From Fibrella aestuarina BUZ 2 (GTDB lineage Bacteria; Bacteroidota; Bacteroidia; Cytophagales; Spirosomataceae): a stretch of 64,000 nt of DNA. Of the stretch, positions 53,815 to 62,386 are shown one piece after another. The stretch is taken from positions 4,576,257-4,640,256 of the forward strand of contig NC_020054.1 in assembly GCF_000331105.1 (NCBI RefSeq), written 5' to 3'. Below the pieces are notes generated by a model that saw only the letters and a list, made by a program, of their open reading frames with translations, did no database searches and had not been told where the DNA came from. Numbering within the stretch: the first letter of the stretch is position 1; each line of letters starts with the position of its first letter. The translations under genes were made by a program, and so were the position numbers.

Positions 53815-53997
53815 TCAAATTTTCCGCTGATCACGCAAGGCCAGCATCGTGTTAACGACTAACTCGTTGTGGTTGAACGTTCCGCCAGCCATGGCATAGA
53901 CCTGACCGGCGTCGAACTCATAGCGAATATCGCTTTGCTGCTCGAGCGTTTCGTAGTCTGGGTACGTTAGCAAACGGAATTGGGTGGTTGGCTCCAT
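53815..53997 (-). pseudogene. Uma2-family endonuclease N-terminal fragment
   Basis: The 60 codons encode the start of a Uma2 (DUF820) protein: FRLLTYPDYETLEQ, RYEFDAGQVYAMAGGTFNHNELV. Full members have about 190 residues and a PD-(D/E)XK-like active site further on, missing here. The frame stops 8 bases from a long inverted repeat, so the element probably replaced the 3' part. The product is unlikely to be active. Confidence 0.7.
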
Positions 53998-54012
53998 TCG
54001 TCAGGTACGTTG

Positions 54013-56289
54013 TTACGCCATGATCTTGCCCAGCGCGTTATTGTACAGCGGAGCGGCTTCGGCGGAGGTCAGCACGGTCTGCCCGTTCACCACAAAATCG
54101 GCGGGGGTTACGTTGCCGATCTGGCTGTAGGCGATGTGGGTACGTTCCATGAACTGCTCGAACGCCGACTGCTGCTCCGCCGCGACCGACACGACCACCC
54201 GGCTCTGGCTTTCGCCGAACAGGTACGCGTCGGTGCGGTAGTCGCCGTCGGTGGTGATGGCAAAGCCCGTGTTGCCCGCCATGGCCGACTCGGCAACGGC
54301 CACAAACAGGCCACCGTCGGAAATGTCGTGGGCCGAGGCGATCAGCTTCTTCGTGATCAGTTGTTTCACCGTCGCCTGCACGGCCAGTTCCTGCTCGATG
54401 TCGAAGGCCGGCGCGGGCGAGGCTTTCACCTTCCGGTACGAATAGAGGTATTCCGACGAGGCGATGTCGTTCTGCGGTGAACCGATCAGGTAGATCAGGT
54501 CGCCGCCCGCCGGCCGGAAGTTGAGCGTCATGCGGTTGTCGGGGTTTTCCATCAGGCCCAGCATGCCAATGGTCGGCGTCGGGAACACGGGGCCGTCGTC
54601 CGACGACTGGTTGTAGAAACTCACGTTGCCCCCCGTCACTGGCGTTTCAAAGCGGCGGCAGGCTTCGCCCATGCCTTTCACGGCTTCCACAAAGTGCCAG
54701 TAGACCTCAGGTACGTAGGGATTGCCGAAGTTCAGGTTGTTGGTCACGGCCAGCGGTTCGCCACCCGTGCAGACGATGTTGCGGGCGGCTTCGGCCACGG
54801 CGATCTGCGCGCCCACGTAGGGGTTGGCGTTGACGTACCGGCTGTTGCAGTCGACCGTAATGACGATGGACTTCTCGGATTTCGGGATACCGGCACCTTT
54901 CACCCGCACCACGGCCGCGTCAGACGGGGCGTTGGTGCTGCGGTTGCTGGTGCCCACCATCGAGTCGTATTGCTGGTAGACCCACTGCCGCGAGCAGATA
55001 TTCGGGTGGCTCAGCAGGTGCGTAGCTACGGCCGATAGTTCAGCGGCTGGCACGTCGGGTACGCTCGCAATCTGAAACTTCCGGAATTCGTTGATGTAGG
55101 CCGGTTCTTTATAGTCGCGGCGGTATTGGGGCGCGCCGCCACCCAGCACCAGGTCATGAGCCGGCACGTCGGCAACGAGCTGTCCGTACCGGTAGAAATG
55201 CAGCCGTTGGGTGTCGGTCACCTCACCAATCTGGGCGCAGTGCAGGTCCCACTTGTCGAAGATCCCCTGGATGATGCCTTCTTTGCCTTTTTCGATCACG
55301 ACCAGCATCCGCTCCTGTGACTCCGAGAGCAGAATCTCGAACGGGGCCATGTTGGTCTGACGGGTGGGCACTTTGTCGAGGTCGATGATCATGCCGTGTT
55401 CGCCTTTGGCACTCATCTCCGACGTTGAGCAGATAATGCCCGCCGCGCCCATATCCTGAATCCCGATTACATAGCCCGTGGCGATGATTTCGAGCGTGGC
55501 TTCAAGCAGCAGCTTCTCCATGAACGGGTCACCCACCTGCACAGCCGGCAGCTTGTCCGTCGAGGCGGCGGTAATGTCTTCCGAGGCGAACGTAGCGCCG
55601 TGGATACCGTCTTTCCCCGTGGCCGACCCGACGATGAAAACCGGGTTACCCACGCCATACGACGTAGCTTTGGCGACCTTACCTACTTCGACGATCCCCG
55701 CCGAGAAGGCGTTGACGAGCGGGTTGGTGTTGTAGCATTCATCGAAATAGATTTCGCCACCCACCGTCGGGATGCCGAACGCGTTGCCGTAGTCGCCAAT
55801 GCCTTTTACCACGCCACGCAGCAGCCGACGTGTTTTGGGCAGGGTCAGGTCGCCGAACCGCAGCGAATTGAGCTGGGCGATGGGGCGCGCGCCCATCGTG
55901 AAGATGTCGCGGTTGATACCACCAACGCCCGTTGCGGCACCCTGATAGGGTTCGAGGGCCGAGGGGTGGTTGTGCGATTCGATCTTGAACGAGCACGCCA
56001 GGCCGTCGCCGATGTCGACCAGGCCCGCGTTTTCTTCGCCGGCCTTAGCCAGCATGCGCTCGGAGTCGCGGGGCAGGGTCTTCAGCCACACGATGGAGTT
56101 TTTATACGAACAGTGTTCCGACCACATCACCGAGAAAATGCTGAGTTCGGTGAAATTGGGCTGGCGACCGAGGATGGCAATGATCCGCTCGAACTCATCG
56201 GGCAGCACGCCCAGTTTACGGGCGGTTTCGACAGTTGGCAGGGGATCGAGGTTGATCTGCGGTTGTTCTGTGGCGTTCACGTGGGGCAA
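54013..56289 (-). CDS. purL: Phosphoribosylformylglycinamidine synthase II
   Basis: The 758-residue ATP-dependent enzyme converts FGAR to FGAM in purine synthesis, together with PurS and PurQ in organisms with the short form. Landmarks: [21 protein letters not shown] near 50, [33 protein letters not shown] near 97, [22 protein letters not shown] [14 protein letters not shown], and [15 protein letters not shown] in the C-terminal half. Length matches the small PurL. The gene stands alone, reading away from tRNA-Ser. Confidence 0.95.
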   Translation of the reverse strand: MPHVNATEQPQINLDPLPTVETARKLGVLPDEFERIIAILGRQPNFTELSIFSVMWSEHCSYKNSIVWLKTLPRDSERMLAKAGEENAGLVDIGDGLACSFKIESHNHPSALEPYQGAATGVGGINRDIFTMGARPIAQLNSLRFGDLTLPKTRRLLRGVVKGIGDYGNAFGIPTVGGEIYFDECYNTNPLVNAFSAGIVEVGKVAKATSYGVGNPVFIVGSATGKDGIHGATFASEDITAASTDKLPAVQVGDPFMEKLLLEATLEIIATGYVIGIQDMGAAGIICSTSEMSAKGEHGMIIDLDKVPTRQTNMAPFEILLSESQERMLVVIEKGKEGIIQGIFDKWDLHCAQIGEVTDTQRLHFYRYGQLVADVPAHDLVLGGGAPQYRRDYKEPAYINEFRKFQIASVPDVPAAELSAVATHLLSHPNICSRQWVYQQYDSMVGTSNRSTNAPSDAAVVRVKGAGIPKSEKSIVITVDCNSRYVNANPYVGAQIAVAEAARNIVCTGGEPLAVTNNLNFGNPYVPEVYWHFVEAVKGMGEACRRFETPVTGGNVSFYNQSSDDGPVFPTPTIGMLGLMENPDNRMTLNFRPAGGDLIYLIGSPQNDIASSEYLYSYRKVKASPAPAFDIEQELAVQATVKQLITKKLIASAHDISDGGLFVAVAESAMAGNTGFAITTDGDYRTDAYLFGESQSRVVVSVAAEQQSAFEQFMERTHIAYSQIGNVTPADFVVNGQTVLTSAEAAPLYNNALGKIMA

Positions 56290-56426
56290 AAATTGAGATG
56301 AGAGAGCGATTAAACGACGACCGATGAGTCGTTCGTTATCAAGATTTTACGGGGGTTGACCACTGGCTTGACGCTGCAAAAATAGCCTTTTTTAGCCGTT
56401 CGGGGGCATTTTTTTCGGCATAGTGC

Positions 56427-56457
56427 TTGACAAGCGCCGGGATTTAGCCTACTTTTG
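56427..56457 (+). promoter_or_regulatory. Promoter of tRNA-Ser
   Basis: TTG (56427-56429), 20 bases, then TACTTTTG (56450-56457) fits the Bacteroidota consensus TTG-(19-21)-TAnnTTTG exactly. Transcription would start about 56464, nine bases before the tRNA. Confidence 0.7.
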
Positions 56458-56472
56458 CATCATCAATCACCC

Positions 56473-56557
56473 AGAGAGATGGCAGAGTGGTCGATTGCGG
56501 CGGTCTTGAAAACCGCTGACTGTAACAGGTCCGGGGGTTCGAATCCCTCTCTCTCTG
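56473..56557 (+). tRNA. tRNA-Ser(TGA)
   Basis: Acceptor arms AGAGAGA (56473-56479) and TCTCTCT (56550-56556) pair; discriminator G at 56557. The anticodon stem GCGGT/ACCGC holds the loop CTTGAAA with anticodon TGA (56507-56509). The T-arm is GGGGG-TTCGAAT-CCCTC, and a long variable arm of the serine type lies between. CCA is not encoded. The gene is followed by an integrase and is the likely attachment site of the element to its right. Confidence 0.95.
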
Positions 56558-56580
56558 CAACCTAAAGTGTTTATGACGAA

Positions 56581-56607
56581 GCCCGCCCACCACAGCGGGC
56601 TTTTTTT
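56581..56607 (+). terminator. Rho-independent terminator of tRNA-Ser
   Basis: GCCCGC (56581-56586) and GCGGGC (56595-56600) form the stem, followed directly by seven T. Confidence 0.9.
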
Positions 56608-56747
56608 ATGCCCTATCAGGCCAGAAACCGCTATTTGATCGTATCGGAAGAAACCAGCCGTACGATTTTGAGGTGGCATTAAAAGGGCCGAGGTGGCACT
56701 AAAAAATACCTTTCACAACTTCTTTCATATGTTTTAATGTAACTACA

Positions 56748-56755
56748 TACGTTTG
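56748..56755 (+). promoter_or_regulatory. Candidate -7 box of the integrase gene
   Basis: TACGTTTG fits TAnnTTTG and lies 43 bases before the integrase ATG. A clear TTG at the -33 position is absent (TTC is found), so the promoter may be weak. Confidence 0.35.
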
Positions 56756-56798
56756 GTAGTTTCGTATCCTTTTTCTTTAAAAGAGGCAACGACTACCT

Positions 56799-58033
56799 AT
56801 GAAACCATCTCGAATGGAAATGCTCTTTTGGGGCCATTCTTCTGCCAAAGACCCCGATATTATCTCTCTTTATTTCCGTGTTACGATCAATTCCCAACGG
56901 GCCGAACTCGGTTCTACTGGCATCAAAGTACACCGTAAGCAATGGAGCCAGGAGGGCCAGCGTCTAACCGCCCGCACACCTGAAGCCGGGCAACACAATC
57001 AAACGCTATCGATCTGGAAAACCCGCGTTCAAGCTATCTACAACGACCTACTACGGTCTGGTGAGCCTTTCACAGCATCGTACGTCAAGAAGCTTTTTCA
57101 CCAGGAGGGCAAAGGATACTCCTTCATCCATCTATTCGATCATTACTTAGCGTCACTAGTAAAGAACCCGGACATAACAGAAGGGACACGCGAAACCTAC
57201 GCTACTGTCAGAACAAAGGTAGGCCACTGGCTGGCATCGACTAAGCAAGGCGATCTGTTGGCGGAACGTTTTGGAAAAGCTGTACTTGAGCAGTATCGTA
57301 CGTTCATGCGTAACGATGAAAGCCGCAAACCCGCCACAATTCGGAAGCACTCGAATACGATCAAACAAGTACTTTCCTACGGCTATCTAAACGACTACAT
57401 TCAGCGCAATCCCTTGCAGGGCTACCGCGTCCCATCGGTTAAGCCAAACAAGCCCGTTTATCTAACCAAAGAAGAACTGGTCACGCTGATAAACTACGAC
57501 TTTGGCCCCGACAAGGTATTGGGCGAAGTACGAGACTACTTTCTTATTCAGTGCTTTACTGGTCTCGCGTACTCCGACATTAAGGGTTTGCGTTACGACC
57601 ACTTTTCGTATCAAGAACATGAGGAGATTGGCATGATCTGGTTAGAGAAAGACCGTGTAAAACCGGAAACACCGCCCGACAGCCGCTTCACCCCGTCGTT
57701 CAGTTCATCTTATCCAGCCGCTACGATGGCAAACCGGAAAACCTTCACGTTCGCCCAAACCAGAAAACTAACCTGTACTTAAAAGTGATTGCGTTGCGAC
57801 TAGACATCGCCAAACGTATTACCACCCATACGGGCAGACGAACGTTTGCCAATCTGTGCCTGAACGGCGGATTATACGCGTCGATCTTCGCCCCAGGTGC
57901 CCGCTTGCTTGACACGGTACTTTCTAAAGAAAGCACGATAACCATGATGGGCCGTACATCGGCAAAAGGCTTGGAAGCTTACGCCAGCCCCGATGAACGG
58001 CGGATCATGCAGGAATTCAAGAAAAGCGCATAA
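56799..58033 (+). pseudogene. Tyrosine recombinase/integrase, frameshifted
   Basis: The intact protein would have about 411 residues: an arm-binding domain (ISLYFRVTINSQRAELGS), a SAM-like core-binding domain (SFIHLFDHYLASLVK; TIRKHSNTIKQVLSYGYLN) and a catalytic domain (CFTGLAYSDIKGLRYDH; ITTHTGRRTFANL; GRTSAKGLEAYASP with Tyr). The first frame ends at 57782, but the recognisable sequence switches frame near 57660: GTAAAACCGG reads VKPE, while one added base gives the catalytic VKTG and an open continuation into the 3' part. One base is therefore missing. It adjoins tRNA-Ser, a classic integration target. True decay or a sequence error are both possible. Confidence 0.85.
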
Positions 58034-58036
58034 CCA

Positions 58037-58067
58037 AAACGCCCCGGCTAGTGTAGCCGGGGCGTTT
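58037..58067. terminator. Bidirectional terminator after the integrase
   Basis: AAACGCCCCGGCT (58037-58049) and its complement (58055-58067) form a 13-bp stem with a 5-base loop between the convergent integrase and small gene. Flanking A and T runs allow use on both strands. Confidence 0.85.
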
Positions 58068-58070
58068 CTG

Positions 58071-58325
58071 CTATTCGGTATCGTCTTCGCCGGGTTCGTC
58101 GGCTGGCATGGTTTCTTCGAGCAAAGCCAATGCTTTGTCAATACCGGCCCGTTCCCGAAGCGTCAACAGTTGCGCCGGAGTCCAAATGTCTCCATCAGCA
58201 ACTGTTTCGAAGAAGTAAGCTACTGAGGCTTGTAAGGATTGAGCGGCTTCTTTAAACTCCTGGTGTTGTATGCTGATATTCTCCAGCTCGTACAGAATTG
58301 TCTCCAACGTCATCCTGATTGACAT
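58071..58325 (-). CDS. Small acidic hypothetical protein
   Basis: The 84-residue product is mostly helical, with heptad-like leucines (TLETILYELENISIQ; ASVAYFFETVADGD) and an acidic tail (PADEPGEDDTE). No domain is recognised. A TAnnTTTG box on the minus strand (58338-58345) lies 13 bases before the start, which would give a very short leader; Met at 58313 is an alternative. It belongs to the integrated element, between integrase and defence cassette. Confidence 0.5.
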   Translation of the reverse strand: MSIRMTLETILYELENISIQHQEFKEAAQSLQASVAYFFETVADGDIWTPAQLLTLRERAGIDKALALLEETMPADEPGEDDTE

Positions 58326-58337
58326 CTTTTATGGATG

Positions 58338-58345
58338 CAAAGGTA
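58338..58345 (-). promoter_or_regulatory. Candidate -7 box of the small acidic gene
   Basis: On the minus strand this reads TACCTTTG, matching TAnnTTTG. The nearest TTG lies 16 bases upstream, closer than the usual 19-21. Confidence 0.35.
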
Positions 58346-58611
58346 GCATTGTACGCGCTTACAACTCACAAACTAAAAAACTCAACGATTGGCAAATGAA
58401 CCGTTATAGCAGAGCAATAACAATGCTACGTTCATGGTACTTATTATAAAAAAATTGCAGCTTAGTGACAAACGAAGCAATTCACACCTTATTCAGCTAT
58501 CTTCAATAGCTATTTTTTGAAAAAATTGTGCGGTCAAATTGCTTCAATAAAGAGAAATCAACTAATTGATAATATTAGATTCATCTAACAATTAAGAACA
58601 CAACACAATGG

Positions 58612-59232
58612 TCAAACGTTCCAACTTTGTATAGTATGGACTAGGTTCTGACGCCCTAACTCATACGCGATAAAAGGAGCGTTTTCTTGTAAATAGCTAA
58701 ACTGAACTTTGTTTTTAACATAGTCTCTTATAATTCCAAGTCTGGCTTGAACTAAGTTATCATCAATATTGAGTTTCAATTTTCTGATTGTGAAATCCAC
58801 TAAACTATATTGATTTGAATCAAGAAAATTAGGTTGGTTGTTTGGGTGAATAAGATAAGTTCTGAAATCCAAAACGAACCATCCATACTGAACAGTAAAA
58901 GGATCTACTATAGTATAATTTAGTTTTCGACTATTAAATCGCCTAGCAGCTAATCTAAAATTAGCCCATTCGTAAGCAAGGCTAGGGTCAACATCTCTAG
59001 ATATATAATGATCTACCGTTGGATCACCAGTATGAGCAGGTATTTTTATTGCACAATATGCACAAATATTATCATAAGAAGTCTGTAACTCCGGTATACA
59101 TTTCCTCCAATATTCTTTTCTAATCCATTCTGAACCTCTTGGTCTAGGTGTCGTTTTTAAGAATTTCAACCCTTTCTGACGAACTTTAATATCAAAATCG
59201 CCAGGTTCTTGCTTCGGAGTTACTGGTATCAT
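58612..59232 (-). CDS. HNH endonuclease of the PtuB/TIGR02646-like type
   Basis: The 206-residue protein has an HNH core: CAYCAIKIP (zinc-type Cys pair), TVDHYISRDVDP (catalytic VDH), then YEWANFRLAARRFNSRK (Asn and following basic residues). The N-terminal part (FDIKVRQKGLKFL; WIRKEYWRKCIPEL) matches the small HNH proteins encoded beside AAA ATPases, such as PtuB of Septu and retron-linked systems. It starts 16 bases after the ATPase gene and is the last gene of the cassette. It is the probable toxic effector that cuts nucleic acid when released by the ATPase. AT-rich like its partners. Confidence 0.7.
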   Translation of the reverse strand: MIPVTPKQEPGDFDIKVRQKGLKFLKTTPRPRGSEWIRKEYWRKCIPELQTSYDNICAYCAIKIPAHTGDPTVDHYISRDVDPSLAYEWANFRLAARRFNSRKLNYTIVDPFTVQYGWFVLDFRTYLIHPNNQPNFLDSNQYSLVDFTIRKLKLNIDDNLVQARLGIIRDYVKNKVQFSYLQENAPFIAYELGRQNLVHTIQSWNV

Positions 59233-59248
59233 CTCTGTTCAAATATTT

Positions 59249-60532
59249 TCAAAGTTTAATACCAAAGCTATCTGCATAACTACGCCACCTTGACCAAAAA
59301 ATATCGAATGGACCTAGTACTTTTCTTAATTCGTTTGTTATTTTTTCTACATCATCCTTAGTAGCGTCTATATTACTCTGCATTTCGATCGCTTTGGAAA
59401 TGACTTTCTCTGATTTAATACTGCCTCTCGGCTGATCTAGATTAAAGGCGTCCGAAGTTAACCACGAATCAATTGTACCTCTTTTTTCAAATTCAATGTC
59501 ATTAATAGTGACATCTGCATTTTTACTATGCCTTTCACTGCTAATATCTAAGTGAAATAACCTATCCTTGTAATCGTCAAAGATGTTTTCTACAGAACCT
59601 GTTACAATTGGAGAATGTGTAGTTATCATAAACTGTATATCTAGTTCACTGCTTAGCTCACTAGAAACTTCTAGCATTGCAGGCAGTATCTTTCTTTGCC
59701 ATTGTGGATGTAAGTGCACCTCTATTTCATCGATTAGAAAAACCATATTTTTGGCAATATCCTTTCGACTATTTTCTGAATATAGCTTATGTTCCTGCCA
59801 AGTCCAGACTATTAAATAGGCTAACGAAAGTATTCGTCTAACTCCTTCAGATGCGTGAATAACTGGTATTTCACCGTAAGGATGCTTGATAGTAGGCATT
59901 ATTCGGCTGTCATAAGGCAATCGAACTAAGCTACCAGGTATTAATAAGCCTAAATCACTTGTATTTGGTGGAGAAAGCTGCTTGAGCACCCTTTTAAGGA
60001 TGTCAAAAGACGAATCGTTAGCCTGCTGCCAAATTACCCAGTCATTAATTAGTCCATTGCAAAGATAAGTTGAAGCTCCTTTCCTTGACTTCAGGGAGTT
60101 TACGTCTCTTATATTTTCGACTAATCCTTCCCAAATTTCATTTTTAGTAAAAACTAAAGACCGGCCTTCTTTTTCTGCAAATGGGCTCGAATTAATATTG
60201 GGATCCATAACAGCGAATATACCGTTCGCTTTTGCATATATAATAAGGGCTTGATCTGAGCTTTCTTCTGTTTTTTGCCATTCTGAACTCCCCCTATTGT
60301 AAAAGGCGACCTGAAAGTTTGAAGCTCCATCATTCCCCTCTGTACCTGAAGAAATAATTGAAGGACCTTTCTTTATATTCTCAATACCTGGATAAAGAGG
60401 GTCATTTGTCCAAGTATTTGTCAACATCCACCATATAGATTCTAAAATAAACGTTTTACCTAAGCCATTATCACCAGTAATGATATTGAATCTTTTATTA
60501 AAAAAAAAGCTGAAAAGCATTAGCAGGGCCAA
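59249..60532 (-). CDS. AAA/ABC-type ATPase (PtuA/OLD-like), frame-separated from the upstream ORF
   Basis: The 427-codon frame begins MALLMLFSFFFNKRFNIITG and has Walker A GDNGLGKT only 20 residues from the start, the signature-like ASEGVRRILSLAYL (about 215), Walker B KNMVFLIDEIEVHLHPQW and the H-loop ITTHSPIVTG. These are SMC-like ATPases of defence systems. The first beta-strand expected before Walker A (SITIENVGPANAFQLFF) is encoded at the end of the previous frame. Removing one T from a run of nine at the junction fuses the two into about 650 residues. An independently translated product from 60532 would lack the first strand, so frameshift or slippage is likely. Confidence 0.75.
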   Translation of the reverse strand: MALLMLFSFFFNKRFNIITGDNGLGKTFILESIWWMLTNTWTNDPLYPGIENIKKGPSIISSGTEGNDGASNFQVAFYNRGSSEWQKTEESSDQALIIYAKANGIFAVMDPNINSSPFAEKEGRSLVFTKNEIWEGLVENIRDVNSLKSRKGASTYLCNGLINDWVIWQQANDSSFDILKRVLKQLSPPNTSDLGLLIPGSLVRLPYDSRIMPTIKHPYGEIPVIHASEGVRRILSLAYLIVWTWQEHKLYSENSRKDIAKNMVFLIDEIEVHLHPQWQRKILPAMLEVSSELSSELDIQFMITTHSPIVTGSVENIFDDYKDRLFHLDISSERHSKNADVTINDIEFEKRGTIDSWLTSDAFNLDQPRGSIKSEKVISKAIEMQSNIDATKDDVEKITNELRKVLGPFDIFWSRWRSYADSFGIKL

Positions 60533-61202
60533 CGTTTTCTATAGTTATGCTTTGAAGTGACTTTACCTTCTCCGCAGGGGCATCTACAGGAGCCGGAATA
60601 GAAAAAAAATTCCTGAATACCCCCCAATTAAATCCATCCGGCGACAATAAATTATTACCTCTATATTCTATAGGAATATCAAAATCAAAAAGCACAACCT
60701 CTTCTTCTGATATATTAAATTCTGTATAAAACAATTCTTTAATGGCCTCTAAGCTTAGCTTTGTTTCAATCCAATTATGATCTCTGTACAACCAAATTGC
60801 CAAACTGTAGAAAGGAATTTTATTGCCGTTTTGAAGATTATTAGCTAGTACATCAATATAATTTTCTGACCAGCCCCATAAGTTTGATCGTTTTGGATGA
60901 ATGAATGCTTCGCCGAATTTCTGAGTTCTATTACTTTGTGAACCGCTATTAGCATAGTCGGACTTCAACCAAAACTTCTCTTTTTCTGACGGCCTAAATA
61001 CTCTAAAAAAATACGTCGTATTAACTATTGGCTTGAAATGAATTTCTAAAAACTCCGCCTCTAAATGGCTGATCTGAAACTCTATCGTTCTTCCAATTGG
61101 CAACTTATTATGTTTGCATACTAAAAAGGTAATACCATAAAATGGCTGAACATTTTCTAAGTCAGCGAATGCTCTATGAACAGCATCTTGGCTAATGTAC
61201 AT
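60498..61202 (-). CDS. Unknown protein, N-terminal part of the split ATPase
   Basis: The 234-residue frame starts 3 bases after the methyltransferase and overlaps the ATPase frame by 35 bases. Residues 1-210 are an unrecognised domain rich in aromatic residues (QPFYGITFLVCKHNKLPIG; HPKRSNLWGWSENYIDVL; LAIWLYRDHNWIETKLSL; FDFDIPIEYRGNNLL). Residues 212-234 (KSLQSITIENVGPANAFQ) are the first strand of an ABC-type ATPase and continue, one base out of frame, into the next gene. The N-terminal domain could bind DNA or the methyltransferase and give target choice. No catalytic motif is apparent. Confidence 0.6.
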   Translation of the reverse strand: MYISQDAVHRAFADLENVQPFYGITFLVCKHNKLPIGRTIEFQISHLEAEFLEIHFKPIVNTTYFFRVFRPSEKEKFWLKSDYANSGSQSNRTQKFGEAFIHPKRSNLWGWSENYIDVLANNLQNGNKIPFYSLAIWLYRDHNWIETKLSLEAIKELFYTEFNISEEEVVLFDFDIPIEYRGNNLLSPDGFNWGVFRNFFSIPAPVDAPAEKVKSLQSITIENVGPANAFQLFF

Positions 61203-61205
61203 AAA

Positions 61206-62084
61206 TCAAATCGATCTTAATTGATTAACTGAGTAGTGGCAAAATTCTTCACTAATATCAATACCTGATACGTTCCGATTCATTGTTAAGCCTACTCTAG
61301 CAGTAGTTCCACTTCCTAGAAAAGGATCAAGTACCTTCCCCCCCTCAGGGCATCCTATATTTATGCATCTTTCAACAAGTTCGTCTGGGTATGGAGCTGT
61401 ACCTAAATTTTGGGCTTTAGGACGGGCCGTGATTGTCCACATATCCTCTTGCGCGGCTTCCATCAGTGGAGCACGGTTAAAATAATAATCCTTATGCTTA
61501 GTCAACATAAAGATAAATTCATAACTGCGCCTTGGACGGTCTCTTACAGCTTCAGGCAGTGCATGCTGTCTGTACCATATGATTGTACTACGTAAAACCC
61601 ATCCTCGACTCATCATCTCGTTTGTCACTCTCCAAGGTATTCCTATTAGAGATTTTGGCTTAATGCCGATACCCAGACCACCACTTTTGTCAACTGCTCG
61701 CAAACCGAACCTCCTCTTGCTGCTTTTCTTGTCTACTCCTTTTGATTCTCCCTTTCCTGAGTAATATGTATCTCCAATATTCATGAAAAACACACCTGAT
61801 GGCTTCATGACTCGGTAGACCTCATCGAAAGTTTGGCATAAGTTATTTACGAATCCTTCGACAGAATCCTCTAGACCAATTTGATTCTCATGTCCGTAGT
61901 CTCGTAACCAGAAGTAAGGCGGTGAAGTGATAATAGTATCATAATGATTGCTCGGAAGGGTCTTCATTACGTCCCTCGAGTCACCATTATACACATTCCA
62001 AGTACATCCGTTTTTTGCAATTCCTTCGTGTGTTATGATTGTTGGCGTTGCTTTTCTCAATTCAGGTGATTCAGTAGTACTCAT
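61206..62084 (-). CDS. Site-specific DNA methyltransferase (amino-MTase, SPPY type)
   Basis: The 292-residue enzyme has the catalytic motif IITSPPYFWLRDYG near 60, a central VYRVMKPSGVFFMNIGD and the AdoMet motif VLDPFLGSGTTARVGL near the C-terminus, the beta-group order (catalytic before binding motif). TSPPY is typical of N4-cytosine and some N6-adenine methylases. Met 62084 follows a good ribosome-binding stretch (GAGAGGA), unusual for this phylum; a TTG at 62111 would lie before it. It is first in a four-gene AT-rich operon and would mark self DNA if the rest is a restriction-like system. Confidence 0.85.
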   Translation of the reverse strand: MSTTESPELRKATPTIITHEGIAKNGCTWNVYNGDSRDVMKTLPSNHYDTIITSPPYFWLRDYGHENQIGLEDSVEGFVNNLCQTFDEVYRVMKPSGVFFMNIGDTYYSGKGESKGVDKKSSKRRFGLRAVDKSGGLGIGIKPKSLIGIPWRVTNEMMSRGWVLRSTIIWYRQHALPEAVRDRPRRSYEFIFMLTKHKDYYFNRAPLMEAAQEDMWTITARPKAQNLGTAPYPDELVERCINIGCPEGGKVLDPFLGSGTTARVGLTMNRNVSGIDISEEFCHYSVNQLRSI

Positions 62085-62226
62085 TAGTATCCTCTCAAAA
62101 ATTCGTACCAAAATAGGGGTTACGGAACTCTCTATTCCTCTTTGAGCATAATTATATCAAGTTTTATCGTACTACTCTATCATAAGTTGTTATAAATCTG
62201 GCATTTGCACCACTTGAGCACTATGG

Positions 62227-62266
62227 GCCAAAATGTTGCACCCTTTTTTAAGTGCAACATTTTGGC
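62227..62266. terminator. 15-bp perfect palindrome between defence cassette and terminase
   Basis: GCCAAAATGTTGCAC (62227-62241) and GTGCAACATTTTGGC (62252-62266) pair perfectly around CCTTTTTTAA. It lies after the terminase gene (read on the minus strand) and before the methyltransferase promoter, so it may end the phage transcript or bind a repressor. Confidence 0.6.
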
Positions 62267-62386
62267 TATCAAACATTTACACCCTGTACTCCCCCTTTTC
62301 AGACCGTATTTTACTCTCCTGACCCCGCCCTTTAGCATCTTGGAAAGTCGCACTTTCCATTTTTTCCGAATATATGAACCGGGGGG

